Shown here: in pieces, positions 11,587-22,399 of the stretch
Layout: each line of letters begins with the position of its first letter
Numbering within the stretch: position 1 is the first letter of the stretch
NCBI GenBank assembly: GCA_030435675.1
Contig: CM059621.1
Coordinates: 5,208,001-5,272,000, forward strand
DNA: 64,000 bases
Source of the DNA: Steinernema hermaphroditum
Taxonomy: Eukaryota; Nematoda; Chromadorea; Rhabditida; Steinernematidae
Direction of reading: 5' to 3'
Notes under the pieces: model-generated
Told to the model about the DNA's origin: nothing
Database searches by the model: none
What the model saw: the letters and a program-made list of their open reading frames with translations, nothing else
Made by a program: the position numbers and the translations under genes

Positions 11587-14500
11587 ATGTTTTTCTTCTC
11601 GCTTTGCCCGACATGTGGTCTGTCGAAACGAAAGAAGAAGAAGGCGAAGGAGCCAAAGCCGTAGGTTTTATCGATTTCCTTAATTTACAAGCGTGCAAGC
11701 GTTAATGGGTTTTATCGTAACAAATTTATGACCTCCTAGTAAAGATAGATATCTATTGTTTGTGGAGATAGTGGAGAAGATTAGACTTTACAGCGGAAGA
11801 AAGCAGTAGATGGAAAATATCGGAGACATAGGACGCCCTGTGTTGACCAGAAGTGCGGAAAACGAATGTGTGAATCCATTGCGATCGTTTGTTGCTTTTC
11901 ACGTCTTCGTAAATTGCTAGCATGACAAAGTAATCTTCGTTCACGATGTGGCTTTTGTTTTTTTTTTATCTAAGGGAACGTCTAGACCTCACTGCACAAG
12001 AAAGAAGTTTGCTTTGACATCTGGTATTTAGAGTAGATAAAAGAGTAACTGATAAATGCCAGTTAGTCAGCAAGCAATGCAAGACCCTAAAACTTGAATG
12101 TGCGACTCTATAGCAGTCTGAATTGAACTCTTTAGAGCATGTCAGCAAGATTTAGATGGTGATACAGTAATATCAGGAAAAGCTGATCAGTTATTCATAT
12201 TTCAGTCCCCCCGAAGACGACGATCCAGATAACACCTATGGCGTTATACCACCACCCGAAAGCACAACTGATGGAGCAGTTTCTGCCGTTTCCTTTCGGA
12301 ACAACGGGAAACAAAGATCTTTCCTCTTGTCCCGATATTCCCAACCCCCTGCAAACCCGAAGGTGCAGACGATTTATCCTACGATTGCTGGACATAATGC
12401 GTTGCAGAGAGCGGAAACTAATTCTCGAAAATCGGTTCCATCGACATCGCGGGAACTTCCAAGTCTTCCGGCGTTCTCGAACGCCGCAACTAATCTGAGC
12501 GGAATTCCACACATCGATGACTCAGCACAGGCGATGTACGAATCTCTCGATCCCGACGATGAGTCGGTCTCTGACCCTGTTTACTCAAAGGTACTTTGAT
12601 TATTTCACAACGAGAATGTCAGTGACTCAGGTAGAACAGGAACAGCTTTTAATCGAGTATGAATCACTTAGCCAGATCCCAAAATTTGGTCGTAGTCACT
12701 GTCAGTCATGCGTTGAGCAGCCTGAAATGTCAAATCTTCACAGTTCTACAACATTAATGTTAGAGGACATGTGAGACCTAGTTGCAGATCAGCTGAATCA
12801 ACGAAACTGTATGAAAGAGGGACATGATTTTCATTGTAAATAGACCTTCTCTCATTTCAAACGTTTCAGGTCGAGGATAATTCAGCGGGACCTTCAGGCG
12901 CCAGCCAAAAACAATACGACTACCCAATATTCTCTAAACACCGAAAAGGGAAGAAGATGAGTGCTGAAGACCCGCTGTATCAGAGTGCTTCTCAAATTTA
13001 CACTGCTGGAAGTGAAGATCCCTATAGGTAGCCTTAATACTTCGGCCGGCCCTGCATCGAAGTGTTCTTCTTTAGCTCAATTGTCAGCGAAGGAAAAAAC
13101 GACGACTCGAGCGGCATTTATGACGTCGGCTACGCGAAGGTCCACGACAAAGCAGGTCCTTCGACGGTGGCATCTTCTTCGAGGCCGGCAGTCATCCCCA
13201 TTCCGAAGAGTCTCGATCATCTCTACTCGAAAATAAAGAGAGACCCTACCAGGAAGAGGTCTAATTCGCCTTCTCCGGGACCTTCGCACATTTCACCCAG
13301 TACGGTGGTTCTTCCCGCCTCCGCCCCAAATACAAGGATAGTCCCCATAATCATGAGTAATACAACAGCTGTAAGTTGGTCTACCCTCAATGGAAAGGCT
13401 GATAGAAGATGTTAAGCGTCAGGAGAACGAAAGCGGATCTGGAAGCATAGTCGGGAGCGATTTGAGCAGAGAGCCTTCTTACCGATACATCACCGTTCGG
13501 GAATCGATCGATGTGGTTCGGGATCGAGTCAACAGACAACAGCAGCAACAACAACAACAACAGGAGCAGATGCAGTAAGTCCACTGGAGTTACTTTGACG
13601 AGCCTGTAGAAGTCTATCTCATCGACTAACCCAACACTTCCTGAGTGTCTTCCTCGGTTTGATCTTTGTGAAACCAACCACTATTTGTAAATAAACAACC
13701 GATGTTTATCCACCACTGTTGCCAACGCCCTTTCCATGCTAATCCTTTCTTCTTCATCTTGTAATCTGTGTCCTCTTCAGTGTCATTCCAGCCTCCAAGA
13801 TCCAAGGCCCAACTCCCTGAAATAAGATCTTTTAGGCGAAGTGCATCTTCCTCGGCGCCTATTAGAGAACACTACTACTCGACTATCGGAAACGACTACG
13901 AGTCCGTCGGCGAATCAACGCCTCCAACCCATCCCCCCACCGCCGCCACCCTTCCACCCTCAGGACAGCGATTCTCCATCAACAGATCAACCATTCCTTC
14001 GGTTCACTCACCGTCCAGTGCCAATCTCGACCCTCTGACCCTAAGCGTCGGATCTCCTGAAACACCCCCGAAGCCGCCCACTTCCCCCATTCCGGATCGC
14101 TACGGTAGCCGCCAGAACACCGATACCCCTAGAAGCGCGGCGTCGAACTGCGATGTTGTTACCGTAATCGCCGACCTACTGGGCGACGACGGAGCTGCCA
14201 CGCAGATGCTTAACGACGGCATTAGTATGGGCGCGGAACTGCTGAGTGGAAGAAGAGCGCAGCCCTCAAGCTCCAGAAGATGTCAGACAACCCAGACAAG
14301 AGAGATTCCGTTCAAGACATCGGGGATTCCGGTTGCTCCAGTCCATAGGAAGAACTCCTCGAGTTGTCAGGATATTTCGACGCAGACAGCGACAGAACGG
14401 AGGGCTTCGACCAGCAGCGTGGTCAGTGGAAGTAGTTCTGCGAAGAAGAAAGGTACGTGGCGACTTAGCCCCAACCAAGAGGACAACAACCTATTCGAAA

Positions 14501-14619
14501 TCGTTTCAGCCTACAAGATGTCACCAAGCAGATCGATGCCAATGCCCACCGCCCAAGACTACGTCAGTCCCATAGATCTCGGAACGGAACGGAACTGGCC
14601 GCTCTGCACGTCTAGATAG
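11587..14619 (+). CDS. Tyrosine-motif-rich adaptor-like protein
   Basis: Not recognised by name. The model is 11587-11660, 12206-12590, 12870-13027, 13076-13370, 13417-13574, 13800-14452 and 14510-14619, total 1,833 bases or 610 residues. All joins keep phase; the acceptor of exon 6 (CCTCCAAG at 13799) is weak and was chosen only because the better TTCAG at 13780 breaks the frame. The N-terminus MFFFSLCPTCG, with two cysteines followed by a lysine/arginine run, looks like an acylated or basic membrane-contact segment; there is no transmembrane helix. The rest is disordered, Ser/Pro-rich and full of short tyrosine motifs: TYGV, MYESL, VYSKV, YDYPI, LYQSA, IYDVG, GYAKV, LYSKI, YRYITV, YYSTI, DYESV. 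Such motifs dock SH2 domains, so a phosphotyrosine scaffold is inferred. A CAG/CAA run encodes polyglutamine near 13530-13562. Its 3' end faces the minus-strand gene ending at 14719. Confidence 0.65.
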
Positions 14620-14718
14620 ACCGTCATCCAAGGACAATCTTCCCTCTAGGTTTTATTGCTCTGGAAAGAAAGTATGTATTGTTACAGATTCAACAACAAA
14701 ACAATAAAATTCTGAACT

Positions 14719-15680
14719 TCAAGCGTTGCGCACCTCTCCACACTGTCCAGTCGATCCAGCTTGGCCTCTTGCATCGCGATCATCTCTGATCGCCTGCAGC
14801 TTACGGCATAAATATCCAAGCATGGCGTCTACACTCTGGTACAGATCATCACTCAGCTCACAACCCGCACGCTTCTGCTCGAGGACGTTGTTGAAGATCA
14901 TCATAAGGCGCTTGATCTAAAAAGTTTGGAATGACACAAATCCAGACACACTAGACAGACACATGTATTCGCATGTCTGCTAGACAACTTACATCACGAG
15001 AGCTGATGTCTTCACGCTTTTTGCGTTGCGGCACGGCAACTTGCTCCTGAACAACGGCATTGGTCGACGCAGCAGCGGCAGCGGCAGTCGGAATATTTGA
15101 TAGCAGGGATTGCGCGATTTCCCGGGCGTCACCTCGTACCGACTGGTCCGCAGTGACAGCAGCAGCAGGTACGAAAGAGAGAGGAGTAGACGTGGTGACG
15201 TTCCTTTCGGGCTTCTTGCTGTGAACGGTGGCGTTGATTGTGGGTACCGACTGCTCGTGGCTGGGTCTAAGAACTGGCATGGAACTCATGGGATTCATGG
15301 GATTGGCAGCAGGCAGCTTGGGTGTAGGAGCGGCTGGAGCAAAGTCGGCCATTTTCGGACATTTGGGTTGAGCGGGCAACACCGTGAATGGACGTAACTG
15401 CTCAGGCAGAGTCGGAGCTTCGGCGGGCAATGGAGCGACGGAAGAGTCCTCTTTAGGAACGTTCTGGTGATCGCGGAGGTAGCTGAGGAACGACCACGCG
15501 CCGCCAACTTGGGAATCGACATGTTCACCGAGCGTTCCCGTGGGAATGGAGGAGAGCACTCGCAAGAGCCATTCGATCTGGAAACAGAAAATTAGAGGAC
15601 TTAGACAAAGCAGTTGCAATTACCTCCCGCTTTCTGATTGAACGAAACTCGTCGGCTGAGTTCCTAGAAGCGTGCTCCAT
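14719..15680 (-). CDS. Unrecognised 279-residue protein
   Basis: Not recognised. Three exons, 15680-15624, 15577-14993 and 14916-14719 (57, 585 and 198 bases), give 280 codons with stop and consistent phases. A TTTCAG acceptor lies 15-20 bases upstream of the ATG, as for a trans-spliced leader. There is no signal peptide or membrane helix. The N-terminal part (FRSIRKREIEWLLRVLSSIP, then GGAWSFLSYLRDHQ) and the C-terminal part (IKRLMMIFNNVLEQKRAG, LSDDLYQSVDAMLGYLCRKL) look like two helical domains separated by a Pro/Ala/Ser-rich linker. This layout fits a nuclear cofactor or complex subunit, but that is a guess. It ends about 100 bases from the convergent tyrosine-motif gene. Confidence 0.7.
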
Positions 15681-15837
15681 GACAATGCTGATTGTCCTGA
15701 AATTGAATGCAAAAATACGATAAAAATCTAAAAATGATGAAGTACGATAGAAATTACGAATCTGTTCCAGCGAAGGCACAAAGAATGCGCTTCTAACCGA
15801 GAAAAAAAACGCGGGTACAGGCTGGTTCTGTCTGATT

Positions 15838-16400
15838 TTGTCACAAAGCAACAGGGTCGCTTCAGTCAAAGCAGAGCAATTAAGCGCAAAGAAAGAATGC
15901 AGACTCAATTCAGCAATTAGACTGTCTGTGGTGGCAGTTTCAGACAAACACATGAACAGCACGAAAGCGTCATATGAATCTACAACAAAAAAAAATACGA
16001 AAATCCCAGAAATCAAGCAACCGCAGCGACATGTTCGTGCTTGTTTCTCAAACGGTTTGTTTGTGGCATGTTCGACCACAGACTGTTTGGCCGGTTTGTC
16101 CAAAAGAACCGATAGGAAAGATGGGAAAATGCACAAAAAAACGAGCAACGACAGCCACCATAGACGCTGAAACGGCGAAAAGACGAAAAGCACCGCGCTA
16201 TTTGGATCGTTCCAAGACCCCACTCTTTCTCAAACGGCAAGCGAGCGAGTGTAGTCAGTGGATTACGAATCGTAATCCGCAGCGCATCGTAATTTACGAT
16301 GCGCCGCGGGTGATAGAATGAGTTGCGACGGTTACATGCTTTCCTCTATGAGCGCTTCGCGTCGAGTTTTAGGGTTTGAGCTTGAACCGCAAAGCCGATG
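15838..16400. repeat. Duplicated upstream segment, left copy
   Basis: Diverged direct copy of 18016-18480. Shared landmarks in the same order: GGGTCGCTT, CAGACT..TTAGACTGTCTGTG, GGCATGTT(C/T)GACCACAGACTG, CCAAAAG(A/G)ACC(G/A)ATAGGAAAG, GGCGAAAAGACGAAAAG, ATTTGGATCGTT and TGCGACGGTT(A/G)CATGCTTT. It lies immediately 5' of the minus-strand gene starting at 15680. The open frames across it are not conserved between copies, so it is not coding. Confidence 0.75.
16262..16304. repeat. Two adjacent perfect palindromes
   Basis: ATTACGAATCGTAAT at 16262-16276 (7-base arms, one central base) is followed by a 23-base palindrome at 16282-16304 built from GCGCATCGTAA and its inverse around one T. Both are missing from the matching place in the right copy of the duplication near 18380. 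Confidence 0.85.
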
Positions 16401-16743
16401 TTCTGAGCAAAAAAGTGCGTGCCGAACCGCAATCTCTGTCCCGCGCTAGGCTAATAAGTTCGTTCAGCGTTATTCATCCATTTCGCGGAAAATACGAGGT
16501 TTTTGTGAAAAACATTCCCATTTCGCCGTGGTCTTCAGCGACCCCGAAAATAAGGGTGCAAAAAGATTTTCTGACGTTTGACAGACCCTGCTTCTTTGCA
16601 TGATCGGGTCTTTTTAACATCCAAGAGATTATCAGAAAAAAACGACATTGAATCAAACACTGCACACTAGGAGCCCCCAAAACCAGGTCATAGGGACATG
16701 AATTTATGTAGGGCCAAACGACAAAGAGACAAGACAATAAGAG

Positions 16744-17883
16744 TTAGTAGTTGGAACCACCAGGAGTAGATGGAGCACAGCACGGAATCCAAGATGCAAG
16801 CGCGTACTTTCTGGAATTGGCCGCTGCTTCATCGGGAACCACTGCGGGGGGCACTTGCGCTTCCACTGGAGACATCAGACTGTCATCAGGAGTTGATGGA
16901 GCACGGCACGGAATCCAAGATGCAAGCGCGTACTTTCTGGAATTGGCCGCTGCTTCATTGGGAACCACTGCGAGGGGCACTTGCGCTTCCACTGGAGACA
17001 TCAGACTGTCATCAGGAGTTGATGGAGCACGGCACGGAATCCAAGATGCAAGCTCGTACTTTTTGGAATTGGCCGCTGCTTCATCGGGAACCACTGCGGG
17101 GGGCACTTGCGCTTCCACTGGAGACATCAGACTGTCATCAGGAGTTGATGGAGCACGGCACGGAATCCAAGATGCAAGCGCGTACTTTCTGGAATTGGCC
17201 GCTGCTTCATCGGGAACCACTGTGGGGGGCACCTGCGCTCTCATTGGCGGCTCCACACTGTTCTGCAAAGACGAGACAATTGATAAGCGTTAACCATCCA
17301 GCACTTACACATCCACCGCTCCGCACGCTCTCTCTAGTCTGTGAGACGGCATTACATTCAGGGCTCGGACCCTCAGGAAACACCTGAAATCAACCAGTAA
17401 GACAAGCCGCAGAAAGCATAAACTACTGACATCCATGCGTGAAGCACGTTGGCAACACTCTTCAGCCAAGCTGATGGCTTGGTGGGGAATATTTTCATTG
17501 TCGCGTCCACTGTCGCGGGGGACTGGAGTACGTGCATGTGGATCGTTTCTTGCGCTTTTGGGGACGTAGATCCATACGCTATTCGGTGGAGCGTGAGTCT
17601 GGGCGGTCCCGGGATCAGCAGGAGCTGCAGCTTGCGGATGACTGCCAGGAACAGGAGGAGGTGTCTTATCACGAATTGAGTGACGTCGCGGATTTCGCAT
17701 CCTCCACATCAAAAGAAGATCTTGAACGGGAGCATCAAGCGCTGGACGACGCTTTGGCGGCACATGGACATACTCTGGCAGCTTGGCTGGCATGGAGAGA
17801 ACTGAAATGAAAAAATAAGCAATCAATAGACACAACCGTAAATAAGCTACACGCAGAAAAATGAAGGCAACCGCGAATTGCAT
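16744..17883 (-). CDS. Secreted protein with four 42-residue repeats
   Basis: Not recognised. Exons 17883-17853, 17801-17431, 17383-17309 and 17262-16744 (31, 371, 75 and 519 bases) give 332 codons with stop. After removing intron 1 the N-terminus reads MQFAVAFIFLLLSMPAKLPE, a good signal peptide; this decided the start. The middle is basic and Pro/Arg-rich (PPKRRPALD, WRMRNPRRHSIRD). Exon 4 encodes four near-identical 42-residue units, each with VVPDEAAANSRKY, LASWIPCRAPSTPDD and MSPVEAQVPP, and one cysteine per unit. Repeats nearly identical at the DNA level suggest recent expansion or homogenisation. An extracellular or cuticle-related role is possible but unproven. It shares an upstream region with dhfr-1 in divergent orientation. 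Confidence 0.7.
16762..17262. repeat. 126-base coding tandem repeat, about four copies
   Basis: Units begin at about 16762, 16888, 17014 and 17140, each opening with AGGAGT(A/T)GATGGAGCAC. The period of 126 bases is a multiple of three, so the frame is kept. Copies differ by only a few bases each. Confidence 0.92.
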
Positions 17884-18015
17884 TAGAAAATGGGAATTCC
17901 GGAACGTTCCAGGATCGAGCGCACTGAACATGTGGTGATGCTTGGCGGTGCGTCAAGGTTTGTTGAACCAACCAACTTTTTTTTTTTAGCCAACGGACAT
18001 TTTTGTCTCCTGGGA

Positions 18016-18480
18016 AGCCTAAGCAAGCGGGTCGCTTGACTCTAAGCAGGGCAAATGAGGTCTAATCAACGCGAAAAGAAAGCGCAGACTTAGACTGTCT
18101 GTGATGACGGTCTCAGGAAGCGCCATATGAACCTGCAAAAAATCGGACATCCCAGAATTCAGGCAACTGCAGCGGCCTGTGGCATGTTTGACCACAGACT
18201 GCTTGGTTGATTTTTCCAAAAGGACCAATAGGAAAGGTAAATATGCAAATGAAAAAAAAAACAGGGAACAACAACCGCCGTTGGTGCTGAAATGGCGAAA
18301 AGACGAAAAGAACCACGTCATTTGGATCGTTTCAAGACCCACACCTTTCTTAAACAGCAGGCAAACGAATGTAGTGAGCGGATTACGGTACGCTCCGGGT
18401 GGTGGAATTCTGCGACGGTTGCATGCTTTTTTCCATGACTGTTTATCTGAAAATTTCGGGTCGGGTTTTGTGGTTGAGTG
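18016..18480. repeat. Duplicated upstream segment, right copy
   Basis: Partner of 15838-16400, about 2.1 kb away in the same orientation. It lies just 5' of the minus-strand repeat-protein gene (start 17883) and about 350 bases upstream of dhfr-1. So two unrelated minus-strand genes carry related 5' flanks. Confidence 0.75.
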
Positions 18481-18825
18481 AGATTTACTGGTCTCCGTTA
18501 CTGGCGAACAGAGGCTGCATGGCTGACGAGAATGAATCCTACGACCGTTTAAGACAGATTGGCATATTCAGTTTGCAAGTTCAGGTTTTCGGTCGTAAAA
18601 CTACTGTACTGTTAACTGAACGTAGCTTCTGTAGCTCCAGCAAATTCCTCAAGAAGCGCTACGGGGGTTTATGTTTGTTTGTGTGAAGATGTCACATCAA
18701 TCACACATTTCACTATCACCTCGCGCTCGCGACCGCACGCATCGACTTTTTACAAAACGACTGACGCTCGGTTCTTCTTTTTCGTTCGTCCTTTGCGCGT
18801 TCCTATAGCCGCAGCTTCAGATAAG

Positions 18826-19401
18826 ATGGTTTCTTCGTTGCAAATGAATCTGATCGTCGCGATGGACTCCAAAAATGGAATCGGCAAAGGAAACGATATT
18901 CCCTGGCGCCTTCGCAAAGACATGGCACACTTTTCGATGATGACAAAGAAGACGAGCGACGAGAACCGCGTCAACGTCGTCATCATGGGCCGTAAATGCT
19001 GGGACAGCCTGCCAGCCAAGTTTCGCCCTCTTCCCGGAAGAATCAACGTTGTCCTCAGCAGAACAATGACTCCACAAAAATCCGAGAATCTCATTGTTTC
19101 CCGGAGCTTGGAGGAAGCGGTTGAGCTTCTTCAATCCGACCAGTACCGTAGCCGGATCGAAACGATTTGGAACATCGGAGGCCGTGAGATCTACGCTCTT
19201 GGGTTGCAGTCTCCACTGCTTCACAAACTGGTGATCACTCGCGTCCAGGGAGACTTTGACGCCGAAGTCCGATTCCCGGACGTCGAGTGGAAACATTTTG
19301 AAAAGAACGACGACTTCGATGGAACGGAAATTGAGGAAAACGGTGTGAAGTACCATTATGAATCATACACAAAGCGGATTCAGAATACGTCAACTTTTTG
19401 A
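18826..19401 (+). CDS. dhfr-1: Dihydrofolate reductase
   Basis: Reduces 7,8-dihydrofolate to tetrahydrofolate with NADPH, supplying one-carbon units for thymidylate and purine synthesis in the cytosol. A single 191-residue exon covers the whole family length. Motifs in order: MNLIVAMDSKNGIGKGNDIPW at the N-terminus (cofactor and folate site), the catalytic acidic residue as Asp in RKDM, VVIMGRKCWDSLP, RPLPGRINVVLSR, IWNIGGREIYALGLQ and ITRVQGDFDAEVRFP. The frame is open further upstream, but the ATG at 18826 gives the usual start and lies five bases after a TTCAG acceptor, fitting trans-splicing. An AATAAAG signal follows at about 19451. The lack of introns is unusual among its neighbours. 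Confidence 0.96.
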   Translation: MVSSLQMNLIVAMDSKNGIGKGNDIPWRLRKDMAHFSMMTKKTSDENRVNVVIMGRKCWDSLPAKFRPLPGRINVVLSRTMTPQKSENLIVSRSLEEAVELLQSDQYRSRIETIWNIGGREIYALGLQSPLLHKLVITRVQGDFDAEVRFPDVEWKHFEKNDDFDGTEIEENGVKYHYESYTKRIQNTSTF

Positions 19402-19625
19402 ATATTATAACGTCAGTGCTTTGTCTATTTCTCTGTGCTAAAATGCAGACTAATAAAGTTGATTGGTTCACGAAGATTCGGATGATAAGGGATGGGATGA
19501 ACCGAGAACCTGCGGAAACGATAGTTTTCGGATATTACCCGATCATCTAGAGGGATAAATATTTATACAAGGCCCATACATTGAAGTATATACAATTCTT
19601 TACATCTCAATACGAGATTCTGTGA

Positions 19626-19916
19626 TTAACCAAATCGGCAGTCGGAGCAGGAGCATGAATTCTCACAACGGTCACTTGTGCCACAGTTAGCTATAAGTAA
19701 GTTGATTATGGAGGACGTAAGTGTAGTGTGGGTAGTCTTACAGCGCTTGCAACCCTGACTGTTACAATGGGCGATGCAGCGGAAGTGGCCACCGCAACAG
19801 TAACTCTCCATGAACTGGGTCTTGTGGACGAAGACTGCTCCAGGATGACAGTCTCCAACAGAGATGGCGAAGGCCAAAAGGCAGAAGAGGGCTAGGAAGA
19901 TGGTCTTGTGTGACAT
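19626..19916 (-). CDS. Cysteine-rich secreted peptide, member 1
   Basis: A 79-residue secreted peptide of the local family. Exon 1 (19916-19742, 175 bases) encodes the signal peptide KTIFLALFCLLAFAISVG and most of the mature part; exon 2 (19690-19626, 65 bases) encodes the last cysteines. The intron is phase 1. After the signal there is one lone cysteine (GDCHPG), then CC-x5-C-x3-C-x4-C-x4-C-x5-C-x3-C-x-C-x2-C. It ends SCSDCRFG, so the last coded residue is glycine. The exon and intron sequence is almost identical to the plus-strand members at 27011 and 28769, although this copy lies on the other strand about 7 kb away. No known family recognised; role unknown (defence, signalling or effector peptide all possible). 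Confidence 0.85.
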   Translation of the reverse strand: MSHKTIFLALFCLLAFAISVGDCHPGAVFVHKTQFMESYCCGGHFRCIAHCNSQGCKRCKTTHTTLTSSIINLLIANCGTSDRCENSCSCSDCRFG

Positions 19917-20289
19917 TGCTTTGCTGGGAAGTGGGAGAACTGATAGCGGTACTTCTCCACGGTGCATAGTCGCTTTTATGAAGCAAAAGTTCTACAAAAA
20001 ATTGTTGTCGGCAAGCTGTTTATGTCTTTGTCAATCAGCTGTTTATTATCACAGAATCTTTCTTGTACTTTTAAATCTGCAGGTTTTAGGAGTCCTGAAG
20101 TGACGCTGATGTTATGTTTTGATCGGAACATCAGAGAACACCTTCGTTTCAAATGGAAAGTGCAACTTCTTGCATCTTATCAGTGTTGATCATTTGAGAA
20201 ATTACTTGAACACAAATGATGTTTCAGTTGTCACGAAGAAGGCAGTGTACCACTTTAGGCTTCCGAATAATAGACAAATGAAGGATATC

Positions 20290-20480
20290 ACTTGTAGCCA
20301 GTTTCATCCAGGTTCGGAGCATCTGTTTCAGAGAAATGGGTCCTTGGTCCGGAGTCCGACACAACAGACACAACGTCCGGAGTCCGGACGTTGTGTCTTC
20401 GCTGGTAGTGGTGTCCTCAGAGAGTCGGCGAACGTGAGGGACTTTGCGGAATACATCTTCTGTACATGAAACCAATTTTA
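20290..20480 (-). repeat. SINE-like subfamily B fragment
   Basis: Diverged, internal fragment in minus orientation. GTGGTGTCCTCAGAGAGTC and neighbouring GTCTTCGCTGGTAG match the better copy near 54340-54370. Contains a 15-base inverted repeat, CAACGTCCGGAGTCC/GGACGTTG. Confidence 0.5.
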
Positions 20481-20751
20481 TTTTGTTTCGCATTAAATGT
20501 GTCCTGTCCACAACAACCATCATCATGCCTTTTGCGGAACTGAGTCGAAGCAATGACCTTTAGACATCGTGCATTAACTGATATGAAATGCGCACGGTAT
20601 GTAACCATCGATATGACGTTGTGCTCCGAAAGCTTCGAAATGAAAACAGAAATCATAGTTCACGGGCAGACTCGGAGCATCATCATTTCGTGCTCGGAAA
20701 AGTGCAATAAGCAGCAACATGCCTTATCATATCATTACCAGTAATCTAAGG

Positions 20752-21010
20752 CAAGGGTCTCTCATTTGAGTTGGCAGCGATCGGTCGGGTCGTCCTCTCG
20801 CTCTCTCTCTGAGGCTTTCTGAGCCGACTAAGTTGAGTAAGTGGTCGTTCTTGGCCGTCTTTAATGGCGCATAGTCCCGGCTCCCAAAAGGCCTGGAATG
20901 CTTGCGCAAACTGGTGGAATTGCTGATCGCTGTTTCTCGGACTCTTCCTCTATACGTTTGCAGCTCGCATAGGACAATGTCACCCATCTGGCCCTCCTGT
21001 TCCTGTCCCT
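20752..21010 (+). repeat. SINE-like subfamily A, 5' half
   Basis: Plus-strand head of the element: CGATCGGTCGGGTCGTCC, then CTCGCTCTCTCTCTGAGGC, GTGGTCGTTCTTGGCCGTC and CGGCTCCCAAAAGGCCTGG. The 3' part is absent. Confidence 0.75.
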
Positions 21011-21661
21011 GAAGATCTCAAAGTTTATTGTTGTGGTGGAACCCCGTTTGCGTGAACTATTACGGTCGTTAGGGATGTAAACGAAATACTAAGGTAATGT
21101 CAAAAGTATGACACACTCTGCCACACGTCATGCCGAACAGCCACAGCCAAAGGCCCCATAACACGTGCCACTGCTCGTCTTGTAAGATGGCGAAATGAAT
21201 CCGATCAAGAATCAAACGAAGAGTGCCTGCGAGAGCAACGAAGAGCAGTGTATTTCCTCTGATCTTCGACTTTTGTGTAGATGACGTTTAGTAATCTTTG
21301 CTTGCGATAGAGTGGAACGCAACATTCACACTCTTATCAGCGATCTTCGCCCGGCTAGCGTAGAGTAAAAGTGTAAGCACGCAATAGTCAGCAATCTCTT
21401 CTTTGTGACCGATTGGATTCATTGAGGTCTTGATCACGTCGGTGTACTCCCGAGTCGGGAGTCCCGGCTCAACGATAGTACACCGAACACAACGTTACAA
21501 AGAGGCTGGTGTTGGAGGCTAGTCACTGGTGTTCCTCTTCACTTCAGCACAGAGGCATCAAAGTCGAAGGTGGTTATGCGGTCACTTGAGTCGGATGTGA
21601 ACATCGAGCTTTGTCGAGCGCGGAGCGTCGCGTAAAAAAATTTAAATTATCGGGTGGGAAT
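21011..21661. other. Intergenic, nothing supported
   Basis: No gene or repeat that I can support. A short phrase translating as RWRNESDQESNEECLREQRR near 21188-21246 looks coding-like but has no continuation. Confidence 0.4.
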
Positions 21662-22045
21662 CAGGGCTGTGCGAGACGAGACTTTTCAACCTCGAGACTC
21701 AAGACCAAAATAATGCGTACTCCTGCTCAAATACAATGAGGACCGAACCCGTTATCTTATTCTTCGAATGACATTTGGGCTAAAGTCGTCTGATATTCTT
21801 GCATAGATCCTCCGATCTGTCTGCATTGACATCAAAATGGAAGTTATCCTGTCGAGAGTGCATTCAAAACTCAAAACGCGCGTGCAAAACCCCTACAATA
21901 GTCAGCAACAGTCCTCATTCAAACGATTCCAGACTTTCTTGTTAGGACCCAAAAGTCTCGAGCAATCTCGAGGATTTCTCGAGACTCGAGACTCGAGACC
22001 AAAAAAAGCCTCGAGACCTCGAGACTCGAGACTTGCACAGCCCTG
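21662..22045. mobile_element. hAT-type MITE
   Basis: A 384-base non-coding element bounded by CAGGGCTGTGC at the left and GCACAGCCCTG at the right, with GAGACTCGAG-rich subterminal inverted arms. It is flanked by a perfect 8-base direct repeat, GTGGGAAT, at 21654-21661 and 22046-22053. An 8-base duplication with CAGGG-type ends is the hallmark of hAT transposons. No transposase. Confidence 0.88.
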
Positions 22046-22399
22046 GTGGGAATGTAACAACGTGGCGAAGTATTACACGTTATCTTCTGATTCGAATCGT
22101 GAATCATTCGCCATTTCGTCTGTTGACTGATCATCAAATTCTTCGGTGGCATCTGATGCATCCGACTCCTATCCGCGGGATTCCTGTATGTCCGCTTCAC
22201 GTTATTCTACAATTGTGGAATTCCTGGATGGTAGCATTTGCCAGGATTAGACGGCGTTTCGGCAGGCACAGAAAACGTTGATAACTTCGACATCTGGCAC
22301 TATCATAAAGAACCATTTACAAGGTTTCAGTGCGTTGTAGGTGGAAGGTTACTATTAGCACAAACGTTTCTCACAATGCCGATAGAACTAATTTTATTG

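Noticed and set aside
15525..16321. Long open frames on both strands upstream of the 279-residue protein gene
   Set aside because: The minus frame runs through a clear intron and the 5' flank; the plus frames are not conserved in the duplicate at 18016-18480.
16751..17387. Plus-strand open frames of 180 and 205 codons
   Set aside because: Antisense shadows of the 126-base coding repeat of the minus-strand secreted protein, which has a signal peptide and consistent splicing.
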